From Candidatus Cryptobacteroides fimicaballi (GTDB taxonomy: Bacteria; Bacteroidota; Bacteroidia; Bacteroidales; UBA932), in contig JAGHTF010000078.1 of the NCBI GenBank assembly GCA_018065485.1, forward strand, positions 1 to 36,085: DNA of 36,085 nucleotides, in the 5' to 3' direction. The notes under the pieces were generated by a model. It saw only the letters and a program-made list of their open reading frames with translations, had not been told where the DNA came from and made no database searches. The position numbers were made by a program, and so were the translations under genes. Shown here in pieces: positions 23,403 through 31,255 of this stretch (positions are counted from its first letter, which is position 1; the number at the start of each line of letters is the position of its first letter).

Positions 23403-24742
23403 TACAGTTTTCTTACGGCTTCTTTGAATTGTCTTCCACGGTCTTCATAGCTCTGGAACAGGTCGAAACTTGCACAGCAGGGGCTCAGCAGCACCACGTC
23501 GCCGTCTTTCGCAAACGCGGCGGCGGCCCTTACAGCCTGCTCCGCTCCCAGCGTGTCCACTATCCGGGAACTTCCCACTATATGCTCGTAGGCCTTGTGA
23601 ATCTTCTCATTGTCCACGCCCAGGCACACGATAGCCTTCACTTTCTCCCGCACGAGCTTCTCCAGAATACCGTAGTCGTTGCCCTTGTCCTTGCCCCCGA
23701 CAATCCACACCACAGGTCTTGTCTGGCATTCCAGCGCGTACCAGGCCGAGTCTATGTTGGTAGCCTTGCTGTCGTTGATATAAGTTACTCCTCCCACCGT
23801 GAGCACCGGTTCGAGCCTGTGCTCTATGGGGCTGAACGAGCGCAGCGACTGCCTTATTGTCTCGTCGTCTATTCCGCTTGCCTTGGCTGCAAGAGCCGCG
23901 GCCATAGAATTGTAGATGTTGTGCTTTCCGCCCAGTGACAGCTCTCTCAGATAGATTTCGCTCTCGTTCTGGCCTACGCGCATCACAATCCTGTCTCCAT
24001 CTACGTATGCACCCTGCTTCAACGGCTTCTCCTGGCTGAACGGCAGCATCTGTGCCTTCACTATTATCTTGCTCAGATGCCCCACGGTAATCTTATCGTC
24101 GGAATCAAAGATAAAGCAGTCCTCGGGCCGCAGGTTGCGCGTAATCCTGAACTTTGCCTTAACGTAGTTCTCCATTTCGTGGTCGTAGCGGTCCAGGTGA
24201 TCCGGCGTAATATTGGTTATGATAGCAATGTCGGGGCGGAAGTCGTAGGTGTCGTCCAGCTGGAAGCTGCTGATTTCCAGCACATAGTAGTCGAACTTCT
24301 CGGTCGCTACCTGCAACGCGTAGCTCTTGCCTATGTTCCCTCCCAGGCCAACGTTAAGTCCGGCATTCTTAAGCAGATAGTATATCAGCGAAGTCGTAGT
24401 GGTCTTCCCGTTCGACCCCGTAATGCATATCTTCTTGGCGCTGTCGTAGCGCGAAGCGAATTCGATTTCCGACAGAATTCTGGTTCCCTGCGCGCGCAGA
24501 CTCTTTATCATAGGTGCGCTGGAAGGGATTCCGGGGCTTTTTACCACCTCGTCGGCATTCAGAACAAGTTCGGGGGTATGGCCTCCTTCCTCGAACGGAA
24601 TCTCCCATTTTTTCAGGGTCGCAACGTATTCATCCTTAATCTTACCGTTGTCCGAAAGAAAAACGTCGAATCCCTTGACCTTTGCGAGCACGGCGGCTCC
24701 TACTCCGCTCTCTGCTCCACCCAAAACAACTATTCTTCCCAT
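23402..24742 (-). CDS. murD: UDP-N-acetylmuramoyl-L-alanine--D-glutamate ligase
   Basis: The 446-residue cytoplasmic ligase adds D-glutamate to UDP-MurNAc-L-Ala. The N-terminus IVVLGGAESGVGAAVLA is the UDP-binding loop, GSNGKTTTT (109-117) is the ATP P-loop, and the segment VTYINDSKATNIDSAWYAL is the MurD-typical NDSKATN motif. VVLLSPCCASFDLFQSYEDR near the C-terminus is another strong MurD signature. It is 4 bp from mraY and overlaps ftsW by 1 nt. Confidence 0.97.
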   Translation of the reverse strand: MGRIVVLGGAESGVGAAVLAKVKGFDVFLSDNGKIKDEYVATLKKWEIPFEEGGHTPELVLNADEVVKSPGIPSSAPMIKSLRAQGTRILSEIEFASRYDSAKKICITGSNGKTTTTSLIYYLLKNAGLNVGLGGNIGKSYALQVATEKFDYYVLEISSFQLDDTYDFRPDIAIITNITPDHLDRYDHEMENYVKAKFRITRNLRPEDCFIFDSDDKITVGHLSKIIVKAQMLPFSQEKPLKQGAYVDGDRIVMRVGQNESEIYLRELSLGGKHNIYNSMAAALAAKASGIDDETIRQSLRSFSPIEHRLEPVLTVGGVTYINDSKATNIDSAWYALECQTRPVVWIVGGKDKGNDYGILEKLVREKVKAIVCLGVDNEKIHKAYEHIVGSSRIVDTLGAEQAVRAAAAFAKDGDVVLLSPCCASFDLFQSYEDRGRQFKEAVRKL

Positions 24743-24746
24743 AGTT

Positions 24747-25904
24747 CTAGCGAATCTTTAACAGGGCGAGGGTTGCCACGCCCAAAATTATACCTACTAC
24801 CCAGAACCGGCTTACAATTCTCGGTTCGGGAATGTTCTTTTTCTGATAATGATGATGCAGCGGCGCCATAAGGAACACCCTGCGCCCTTCGCCGTACTTC
24901 TTTTTGGTGTACTTGAACCAGTATCTCTGAATGAGCACGCTGGCGCTCTCGGCGAGGAAAATTCCGCACAGCAGGGGCAGCAGCAGTTCCTTGCGGATGA
25001 GCACTGCGCTCACGCCTATTATCCCGCCTATCGTAAGGCTGCCCGTATCGCCCATAAACACCTCGGCCGGGAAGCTGTTATACCACAGGAAGCCCAGCAG
25101 CGCTCCCGCAAAGGCGGCCATATAAACTGCAACCTCGCCCGAATCCCTCAGGTACATTATGTTCAGGTACTGCGCATCGTTCACGTTGCCTCCCAAATAG
25201 GCCAGCACACCCAGCACCACGCCCACAACCGCCGACGTACCCGCGCTCAGCCCGTCCATTCCGTCGGTGAGGTTCGCTCCGTTGGAGCAGGCCAGAATCA
25301 CCAGTATTATAATGGCCATATAGATTCCCCAGGTGCAATAAACGCCCATCTGCCCGCTCAGAGGCGAAAGCCAGGAATAGTCGAACTCGTGTGCCTTCAC
25401 AAAAGGAATTGTGGTTACGATTTTTTCGGTATGGATGGTCTCGCTCAGGCACATCGTAAGTGCTACCGCCAGCCCGAGGCCGAACTGCCCTATGAGTTTT
25501 TTCTTCTCCGAAAGCCCCTCCTTGTTGTGCTTGAACACCTTAATGTAATCGTCGGCAAAGCCCAGCGCCCCGCACCACAGCGTGGTCACCAGCAGCAGGA
25601 TCGTATATATGTTGTTCAGCTTGCATACCAGCAGGGCGCTCGACACCACTGACAGGATAATTATGATGCCTCCCATCGTAGGGGTTCCCTTCTTCTCCAT
25701 CTGGCCCTGCAGCCCCAGGTCCCGTATGGTCTCCCCAATCTGGGCGGCTTTCAGGCGCCCGATTATCCTGCGTCCGGCAATAAGCGACACGCACAGGCTT
25801 ATCACAGCCGCCAGCATTGCGCGGAACGAAATGAAGTTCATAAGATTGATGCCGGGGAAGTCGCCCCCGCATTCCTTGATGTATTCGAACAGATGATACA
25901 GCAT
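24747..25904 (-). CDS. mraY: Phospho-MurNAc-pentapeptide transferase
   Basis: The 385-residue polytopic membrane enzyme transfers phospho-MurNAc-pentapeptide to undecaprenyl phosphate, making lipid I. It has about ten hydrophobic segments. Catalytic motifs are GFADDYIKV (two aspartates), NLTDGMDGLSAG, FPAEVFMGDTGSLTIGG and the cytoplasmic histidine cluster MAPLHHHYQKK. The N-terminal KKGTPTMGGIIII segment is also standard for the family. It lies 3 bp after murE. Confidence 0.97.
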   Translation of the reverse strand: MLYHLFEYIKECGGDFPGINLMNFISFRAMLAAVISLCVSLIAGRRIIGRLKAAQIGETIRDLGLQGQMEKKGTPTMGGIIIILSVVSSALLVCKLNNIYTILLLVTTLWCGALGFADDYIKVFKHNKEGLSEKKKLIGQFGLGLAVALTMCLSETIHTEKIVTTIPFVKAHEFDYSWLSPLSGQMGVYCTWGIYMAIIILVILACSNGANLTDGMDGLSAGTSAVVGVVLGVLAYLGGNVNDAQYLNIMYLRDSGEVAVYMAAFAGALLGFLWYNSFPAEVFMGDTGSLTIGGIIGVSAVLIRKELLLPLLCGIFLAESASVLIQRYWFKYTKKKYGEGRRVFLMAPLHHHYQKKNIPEPRIVSRFWVVGIILGVATLALLKIR

Positions 25905-25907
25905 AGC

Positions 25908-27314
25908 TTAGTTTTTAGCGGTTCCGAATATTTCTTCTACAATCTCCCTTTCGTCGAAGTGGAGTTTCTCTTTTCCTATAATCTGATAAGTCTCGTGCCC
26001 CTTGCCGGCCAGCAGAATGGTGGCGTTGCCTCCGCACAGCCCGATTGCGGCGCGTATTGCCTCCTTCCTGTCCGCAATGCAGATGCATTTGCGCAGCCCC
26101 TCCTTCGAAAAGCCCTTTTTGATATCCTCTATTATGTCCTCGGTGCGCTCGGTGCGCGAATTGTCCGACGTTACAATCACGGTGTCGCTCAATTTCTCGG
26201 CAATCGCCGCCATCTCCGGCCTCTTTGTCCTGTCCCTGTCCCCGCCGCAGCCGAACAGGCATATCAGCTTCCTTTCCGGAGCCACGTCCCGCAGCGTTCC
26301 CAGCACGTTCTCCAGTGCATCGGGAGTGTGGGCATAGTCTATTATCACGTTAATCCCGTCCGGTCCCTGGATATTCTCCAGCCTTCCTTTCGCGCTCTCC
26401 AGCCGGCTCAGGGCGGTAAGGACCTCGGTCTTGTCGCATCCCAGCTCCACTGCGGCGCAGTATATCGCCAGCAGATTGTAGGCATTGTGCCTGCCTATCA
26501 GACGGGTCCACACCTCCGTGCCGTCGATCTTCAGCATCATCCCGTCAAAGCTCTGCTCCATTATCCGGCAGCAATGGTCGGCAATGCTCCGGCACGAATA
26601 GCTTACAATCCTTGCCGCCGTGTTCTGTACCATCACCGTCCCGTTCTTGTCGTCGATGTTGGTAATTGCAACGGCGCCCTTGCCCAGATTATCGAAGAAA
26701 AGTTTCTTGCACCGCAGGTACTCTGCGAACGTGCCGTGGTAGTCGAGATGGTCGTGGGTAAGGTTCGAGAAGATTCCTTCGGCAAATTCCAGCCCCAGCA
26801 CCCTGTCCTGCTCTACTCCTATGGAACTGACCTCCATAAAGCAGTACTCGCACCCCTGCTCCACCATCTGGGCCAAAAGTGAGTTTATGGTGATGGGGTC
26901 GGCTGTGGTGTTCAGGGTTTCCAGCCTTCGGCCGCCCACGAAATTGGCAATGGTCGAGAGTAACCCGCATTCGTATCCCAGGGAACGCAGCAGGTTGTAC
27001 AGCAGAGTAACCGTAGTGGTCTTACCGTTGGTTCCGGTAATCCCCACCAGCTTGAGTTTCCCGCTGGGATGCCCGTAGAACCTGTCGGCGCACAGCGCCA
27101 GAGCCTTGCGGTCGGCATCCACTACTGCTGCAGCGCCATTTTCTAAGGCCGATGGAATAAAGTCGTGCCCGTCGGCCGATGCTCCCTTGACTGCAAAGAA
27201 CGCGCAGCCTTCGCTCGCCTGCCTCGAATCGCAGCTGATCGAAAGCACCTCGGTGTTTTCGCCACCGTGCAGGATTACTGCTCCTGTACCTTTTATCAGT
27301 TCTCCAAGTTTCAT
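25908..27314 (-). CDS. murE: UDP-MurNAc-L-Ala-D-Glu ligase MurE, probably meso-diaminopimelate-adding
   Basis: The 468-residue cytoplasmic ligase adds the third stem-peptide residue. The P-loop is GTNGKTTT (94-101), the UDP-MurNAc site is around TTADPITINSLL, and the conserved CKKLFFDNL region carries the lysine usually carbamylated. The amino-acid specificity loop reads DNSR (384-387), where meso-diaminopimelate enzymes usually have DNPR. The key arginine is kept, so diaminopimelate remains the likely substrate, but the proline-to-serine change is unusual. It overlaps ftsI by 4 bp and mraY follows by 3 bp. Confidence 0.94.
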   Translation of the reverse strand: MKLGELIKGTGAVILHGGENTEVLSISCDSRQASEGCAFFAVKGASADGHDFIPSALENGAAAVVDADRKALALCADRFYGHPSGKLKLVGITGTNGKTTTVTLLYNLLRSLGYECGLLSTIANFVGGRRLETLNTTADPITINSLLAQMVEQGCEYCFMEVSSIGVEQDRVLGLEFAEGIFSNLTHDHLDYHGTFAEYLRCKKLFFDNLGKGAVAITNIDDKNGTVMVQNTAARIVSYSCRSIADHCCRIMEQSFDGMMLKIDGTEVWTRLIGRHNAYNLLAIYCAAVELGCDKTEVLTALSRLESAKGRLENIQGPDGINVIIDYAHTPDALENVLGTLRDVAPERKLICLFGCGGDRDRTKRPEMAAIAEKLSDTVIVTSDNSRTERTEDIIEDIKKGFSKEGLRKCICIADRKEAIRAAIGLCGGNATILLAGKGHETYQIIGKEKLHFDEREIVEEIFGTAKN

Positions 27315-29371
27315 TTCAGAATTATATTAACGTTGCTGCCTTTGTCCACTGCGGTTCCCTTTTCCGGAATCTGTTCCGACACGTGCCCCATACCCTCGTA
27401 TGTGCAGTTCAGCCCCATATTCTCAATCGTGTGCACTGCATCCGACAGGCTCAGACCCTTGAGGTTCGGCATCTTCAGTTTGCCCGCATCGGTTCCCGAA
27501 AGTTCCACAAGCCTGCTTTCCATAGGCACAAGTTCCGCCTTCTTCTCAATCTGCGGTTGCCAGTACGGGTCAATGTCGCAGATATTGTCCACAATGCTTC
27601 TCACGGTTGCGGCGGGTATCGTACCCCCGTAGAAATCCTTGTTCGAGAGGTACGAGTAAACGGTGCAGATTATACTGTACTGCGGGTCCTCCGCCGGGAA
27701 GAATCCCACGAAGGTTCCCTGCTGCTTCTTCTTTCCGTCCTTGGTGTAGCCCCCGCTTCCCAGCGCAACCCTGGCGGTGCCGGTCTTGCCGGCCACGGTA
27801 CATTTGGCGCCTTTCAGCCTTTTGGCCGTACCCTCTTCGGTAACCGCCTTCAGCGCGCGGGTAAGGGTATCGGCGGTAGCTTTCGAGCAGATTTTCCCAT
27901 CCAGTACAACCGGGCCCCGTTCTTCGGTAACCACTCCGTCGGATTCGATGTCCTCTACCAGATACGGCCGCATCATCCTTCCCCCGCCGGCAATGGCGTT
28001 GTAAAAACATAGAATCTGGAGCGGAGTCTCATCTACAGCGTATCCGGTTGCAGCGCCGGTAAGATCGGTCTTGCTCCAATGCTTCGACTTCGGATTGGGA
28101 AGGGTGGGGGAGGCCAGACCCTCGATGTCGAATTCGAAGGGCGTTCCCAGCTTATAGGAATACAGATTGTCGAAGTATTCCTGCGGACGCTTCCCGTAAT
28201 GCTTCACGGCAAGGTATCGGAACATATAGTTCGACGACACCTTGAATCCGTCGATTATGGGGATCTGCTTTCTCCCGGTTTGTCTCTCAAAGTCGGTTAT
28301 GTGCACGTCCGGGGCATATCCGTATCCGGCCAGCACACCCCGGTTGGTAGGTATCGTTTCGTCCAGGCTGTGAAGATGCCCGTTCTCCAGCATCATCATC
28401 AGACAGCTGCTCTTGAATACCGATCCCGGCTCTCCCTTGCGGCCTATCGCCAGGTTCGAGATTTCCTCCAGCTGTCCCGTCTTGCTGTCGCGCAGCAGAT
28501 TCACCATAGCCCGAATGGCGCCTGTCTTCACGTCCATAAGCACTACGCATCCGCCCTCCAGGTCTTTTTCATTCTCAATGTTCGACTTCAGCGCATTGTG
28601 CGCTATAATCTGGTAGTTCACGTCCAGAGTGGTGCGGATGTCGCCTCCGTCGTTGGCCTTCACATACGCGCTGTCGAATCTCTGGACCTGCCCGAAGTCG
28701 GTCCTGGTTGTCCAGAAACGCCCGTCCTCACCGCTCAGGATTGTATCGAACTTGCCTTCCAGCCCTATGTGGCTGTTCTGCACTCCGCTGTCCTTTTCCC
28801 TTACGAAACCGATGGTACGCCGTCCCATAGTGCCGTAGGGGTAGTGCCGTTTATTATTGGTTTCCACAATGAGTCCGCCCCGGTTCTTGCCGCTGCGCAG
28901 GATAGGCAGTTCCCTCAGTTCCTTCAGGGCGTACATATCCAGGCCCTCGCCCAGTTTCAGGTAGCGCGACGCTTTCTTCCGCCCGTTTGCCAGGAGACTC
29001 CGGTACTGGGAGGCACTTTTTCCACCGATTATCCTGCTCAGTCCGTTGCTCAGGTCGGTCAGATTGTTTTCCCACACGCTGTCTTTCTGCACCGTGCAGT
29101 CCAGAAATACTGTGTACTCGGGGTAAGACGTTGCAAGCAGCCTGCCGTCCCTCGCCAGTATATTGCCTCGTTTTGCCTCTATCTTCACTTCCCGAGACGA
29201 GGGGGTAAGCACCCGTTCTATCTCCGGGTCGGGTTTGAAGAACGCCTGTATATATATGATACGCCCTATCAGGCCTATCGAGGCCACCAGCATAAGCAGG
29301 TAGATCGCATAGAGGATTATACCTACCGCATCGGTTTTTTTAGCTTTCGTTTTTTCTTCCGTGGCCATCAT
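27311..29371 (-). CDS. ftsI: Septal transpeptidase FtsI/PBP (class B) with C-terminal PASTA domain
   Basis: The 686-residue protein has an N-terminal transmembrane helix (about 15-40), a PBP dimerisation domain beginning KRGNILARDGRLLA, and a transpeptidase domain with SxxK at S317-K320 (GSVFK), SxN at 379-381 (SSN) and KTG at 529-531 (AGKTGTAR). A single PASTA domain occupies about 633-686. It cross-links septal peptidoglycan with FtsW. Bacteroidota FtsI proteins commonly keep a C-terminal PASTA domain, unlike E. coli. The start overlaps ftsL by 4 bp; the stop overlaps murE by 4 bp. Confidence 0.95.
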   Translation of the reverse strand: MMATEEKTKAKKTDAVGIILYAIYLLMLVASIGLIGRIIYIQAFFKPDPEIERVLTPSSREVKIEAKRGNILARDGRLLATSYPEYTVFLDCTVQKDSVWENNLTDLSNGLSRIIGGKSASQYRSLLANGRKKASRYLKLGEGLDMYALKELRELPILRSGKNRGGLIVETNNKRHYPYGTMGRRTIGFVREKDSGVQNSHIGLEGKFDTILSGEDGRFWTTRTDFGQVQRFDSAYVKANDGGDIRTTLDVNYQIIAHNALKSNIENEKDLEGGCVVLMDVKTGAIRAMVNLLRDSKTGQLEEISNLAIGRKGEPGSVFKSSCLMMMLENGHLHSLDETIPTNRGVLAGYGYAPDVHITDFERQTGRKQIPIIDGFKVSSNYMFRYLAVKHYGKRPQEYFDNLYSYKLGTPFEFDIEGLASPTLPNPKSKHWSKTDLTGAATGYAVDETPLQILCFYNAIAGGGRMMRPYLVEDIESDGVVTEERGPVVLDGKICSKATADTLTRALKAVTEEGTAKRLKGAKCTVAGKTGTARVALGSGGYTKDGKKKQQGTFVGFFPAEDPQYSIICTVYSYLSNKDFYGGTIPAATVRSIVDNICDIDPYWQPQIEKKAELVPMESRLVELSGTDAGKLKMPNLKGLSLSDAVHTIENMGLNCTYEGMGHVSEQIPEKGTAVDKGSNVNIILK

Positions 29372-29706
29372 TCGCTGATTTTAATCGCAGGGCTTTCGCT
29401 TTCCTGCAGTTCCGAGCTGCGCTCCTGCAGCATTCTTCCCGTAAATGCCCGGCTGCGGTACCTTTCCAGCTCGAAAGTCTTCATCACTTCCGTAGTCTGG
29501 AGTTCCCTTATGATATTCTTGTTCTTTTCCACTTTCCCGAGCGTGTTGTCTATCATAAGGCTTATCCATATAATAAGACATATCAGAAAGAATACGTACA
29601 GGATCTTCCCGAAGTAGCGGGTTATGCCGAGCCTCAGCAGGAACTCCCCCTTGAGCACTGCCGCCGCACTGTTGCCTATGGTAACCAGTATATTCTTGAA
29701 ATCCAT
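29368..29706 (-). CDS. ftsL: FtsL-like divisome protein
   Basis: The 112-residue bitopic protein has a cytoplasmic N-terminus, one transmembrane helix (about 34-53, ILYVFFLICLIIWISLMI) and a periplasmic alpha-helical, coiled-coil-prone stretch (about 57-100). This size and topology fit FtsL, which with FtsQ and FtsB relatives activates FtsW-FtsI. Sequence similarity in this family is weak, so the call relies on topology and on its place between rsmH (3-bp gap) and ftsI (4-bp overlap). Confidence 0.82.
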   Translation of the reverse strand: MDFKNILVTIGNSAAAVLKGEFLLRLGITRYFGKILYVFFLICLIIWISLMIDNTLGKVEKNKNIIRELQTTEVMKTFELERYRSRAFTGRMLQERSSELQESESPAIKISE

Positions 29707-29709
29707 CCT

Positions 29710-30567
29710 TTATATTTTTATGGCTGCGCGCAGCTTCGCGCTGCGTGCGCGCGTGTTCTTTCTTATTTCTTCCTCGCCGGGCACTATGGGCTTGCGGTTT
29801 ACCGCTTCCAGTACTGTGCTCTGCCTTATAAAGTTCTTTACCGTCCTGTCTTCCAGCGAGTGATAGGTAATCACTGCCAGCACCCCTCCCTGTTTCAGCG
29901 ATGCTGCCGCCCCTTCCAGGAATTTCTCCAGAGAGCGCATTTCGTCGTTCACTTCTATCCGCAGGGCCTGGTAAACCTTGGCCAGTACCTTGTGCTCCCC
30001 ATTGCGCGGCAGGGCGGCGGCAAGGGCCTCGTCCAGCTGCCCTGTAGTGAGAATGGACGCCTTCTCCCGGGCTTTTTCTATGAGCGCGGCCATTTGCCGG
30101 GCATTGCTCACCTCACCGTAGGTCCAAAGCACCCTCTCCAGTTCTTCGCGCGGGTACGCGTTTATAATGTCGGCGGCGGTTTTCTCTCCCTTCGAGTTCA
30201 TTCTCATATCCAAGGGAGCGAAGAAGCGGAACGAGAATCCCCTCTGGGCCGTATCCAGCTGATGCGAAGAAACTCCGAGGTCGGCCAGAATCCCGTCCAG
30301 CCCTTGAGGACAGTCCCTTAGAACGTAATTGTGTATGAACCGGAAATTATTGCGGATAAGTGTAAAGCGATTGTCGTGCGGTGCGTTTGCGGCGGCGTCG
30401 GCGTCCCTGTCGAAAGCCATCAGAGTCCCTTGCGGCCCCAGCCTTGAGAGAATCTCTCTGCTGTGGCCGCCTCCCCCGAAGGTAGCGTCGGCATACGCGC
30501 CGTCCGCTCTGCCTATCAGGGCGTCCACGCTTTCCTTTAATAATACAGGGTTGTGATATTCACTCAT
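29710..30567 (-). CDS. rsmH: 16S rRNA (cytosine(1402)-N4)-methyltransferase
   Basis: The 285-residue SAM-dependent methyltransferase (formerly MraW) modifies C1402 in the decoding centre. Diagnostic segments are YHNPVLLKESVDALI at the N-terminus, the SAM loop DATFGGGGHSREIL, GILADLGVSSHQLD and VITYHSLEDRTVKNFIR. Length is slightly below the usual 300-315 but all core motifs are present. mraZ lies 12 bp upstream and ftsL 3 bp downstream. Confidence 0.97.
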   Translation of the reverse strand: MSEYHNPVLLKESVDALIGRADGAYADATFGGGGHSREILSRLGPQGTLMAFDRDADAAANAPHDNRFTLIRNNFRFIHNYVLRDCPQGLDGILADLGVSSHQLDTAQRGFSFRFFAPLDMRMNSKGEKTAADIINAYPREELERVLWTYGEVSNARQMAALIEKAREKASILTTGQLDEALAAALPRNGEHKVLAKVYQALRIEVNDEMRSLEKFLEGAAASLKQGGVLAVITYHSLEDRTVKNFIRQSTVLEAVNRKPIVPGEEEIRKNTRARSAKLRAAIKI

Positions 30568-30579
30568 CTAAAGCTTCTC

Positions 30580-31029
30580 CTACTTTTTGGAGAGGCTTCT
30601 TGCAATGGCGACAAAATCTTCTGTGTTCACCCGGGCATTTGCGAAATTCTGTTCTGCCCATATTTCCAGACGGAAATTGACGCCGAAGAAGACAGCTTCC
30701 CGGTCCACTCCTATTGCGTCAAGAAGATATTTTGGAATCGATATGCGGCCGAATTTGGAATCCGGTTCCACAATAATGCAGCCCAGCATATACTGTCTCC
30801 AGAACTGCAGGTGGGCGGGGTTGAAGAAATCCACCCTCTCCCGAATCCTGTCGGTTTCCCTTTCCCACTCGGGGTAGGGCCACATTTCCAGACAGTTGTC
30901 GTACAGGCTTTTCTTGATTACAAACCGCTTGTCTTCACCCTCGGGCACAAGCCGCTTGAACGGCGCGGGAAAGACCAGCCTTCCTTTGTCGTCAACCTTC
31001 GACGGATATGTTCCTATGAATGCAGTCAC
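30580..31029 (-). CDS. mraZ: Transcriptional regulator MraZ
   Basis: The 149-residue protein has two SpoVT-AbrB-like DNA-binding halves, seen as SKVDDKGRLVFPAPFK (about 10-25) and SKFGRISIPKYLL (about 91-103), each with the DxxGR-type motif. MraZ binds direct repeats upstream of its own gene and represses the dcw operon in E. coli and mycoplasmas. It is the first gene of the leftward cluster. Four direct repeats at 31082-31116 just upstream are a good operator candidate. The lineage-typical length is about 150 residues. Confidence 0.95.
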   Translation of the reverse strand: MTAFIGTYPSKVDDKGRLVFPAPFKRLVPEGEDKRFVIKKSLYDNCLEMWPYPEWERETDRIRERVDFFNPAHLQFWRQYMLGCIIVEPDSKFGRISIPKYLLDAIGVDREAVFFGVNFRLEIWAEQNFANARVNTEDFVAIARSLSKK

Positions 31030-31064
31030 GGCGGTTTAAAAATTTTCTTATACGCAATTCGTGG

Positions 31065-31072
31065 CAAATATA
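31065..31072 (-). promoter_or_regulatory. Promoter -7 box for the mraZ-led dcw operon
   Basis: On the minus strand TATATTTG (31072-31065) matches TANNTTTG exactly, 36 nt before the mraZ start codon. No TTTG stands at the standard 20-nt spacing; that position falls inside the TGGAA repeat array, suggesting the operator overlaps the -33 region. Confidence 0.6.
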
Positions 31073-31081
31073 AGGAATTTA

Positions 31082-31116
31082 TTCCAAAGTTTTCCACTTT
31101 ATTCCAAAATTTTCCA
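31082..31116 (-). promoter_or_regulatory. Candidate MraZ operator: four TGGAA boxes at 10-bp spacing
   Basis: TTCCA on the plus strand (TGGAA on the minus) occurs at 31082, 31092, 31102 and 31112, each followed by five spacer bases. The array forms two 20-bp near-identical units. Characterised MraZ operators are short direct repeats with the same 10-bp period (TGGGN-N5 in E. coli; AAAGTGG-like boxes in mycoplasmas). Binding here is inference from architecture and location. Confidence 0.7.
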
Positions 31117-31158
31117 CTAAAAATTTTTTCGGCCTTTAGCGTGAAAAAAAACGATAAT

Positions 31159-31190
31159 TTTGTTTGCATAAGAAAAATTTTCTATATTTG
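31159..31190 (+). promoter_or_regulatory. Promoter for the large surface lipoprotein gene
   Basis: TTTG (31159-31162) followed after 20 nt by TATATTTG (31183-31190) is a full match to the Bacteroidota consensus. The start site would be near 31196, giving a leader of about 60 nt that is AT-rich. Confidence 0.72.
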
Positions 31191-31255
31191 TCCGTTAAAT
31201 TTTGTGTAGACAGAATCAAAACCATTTAATAACTGTTTAACTATTCATTTTCATT

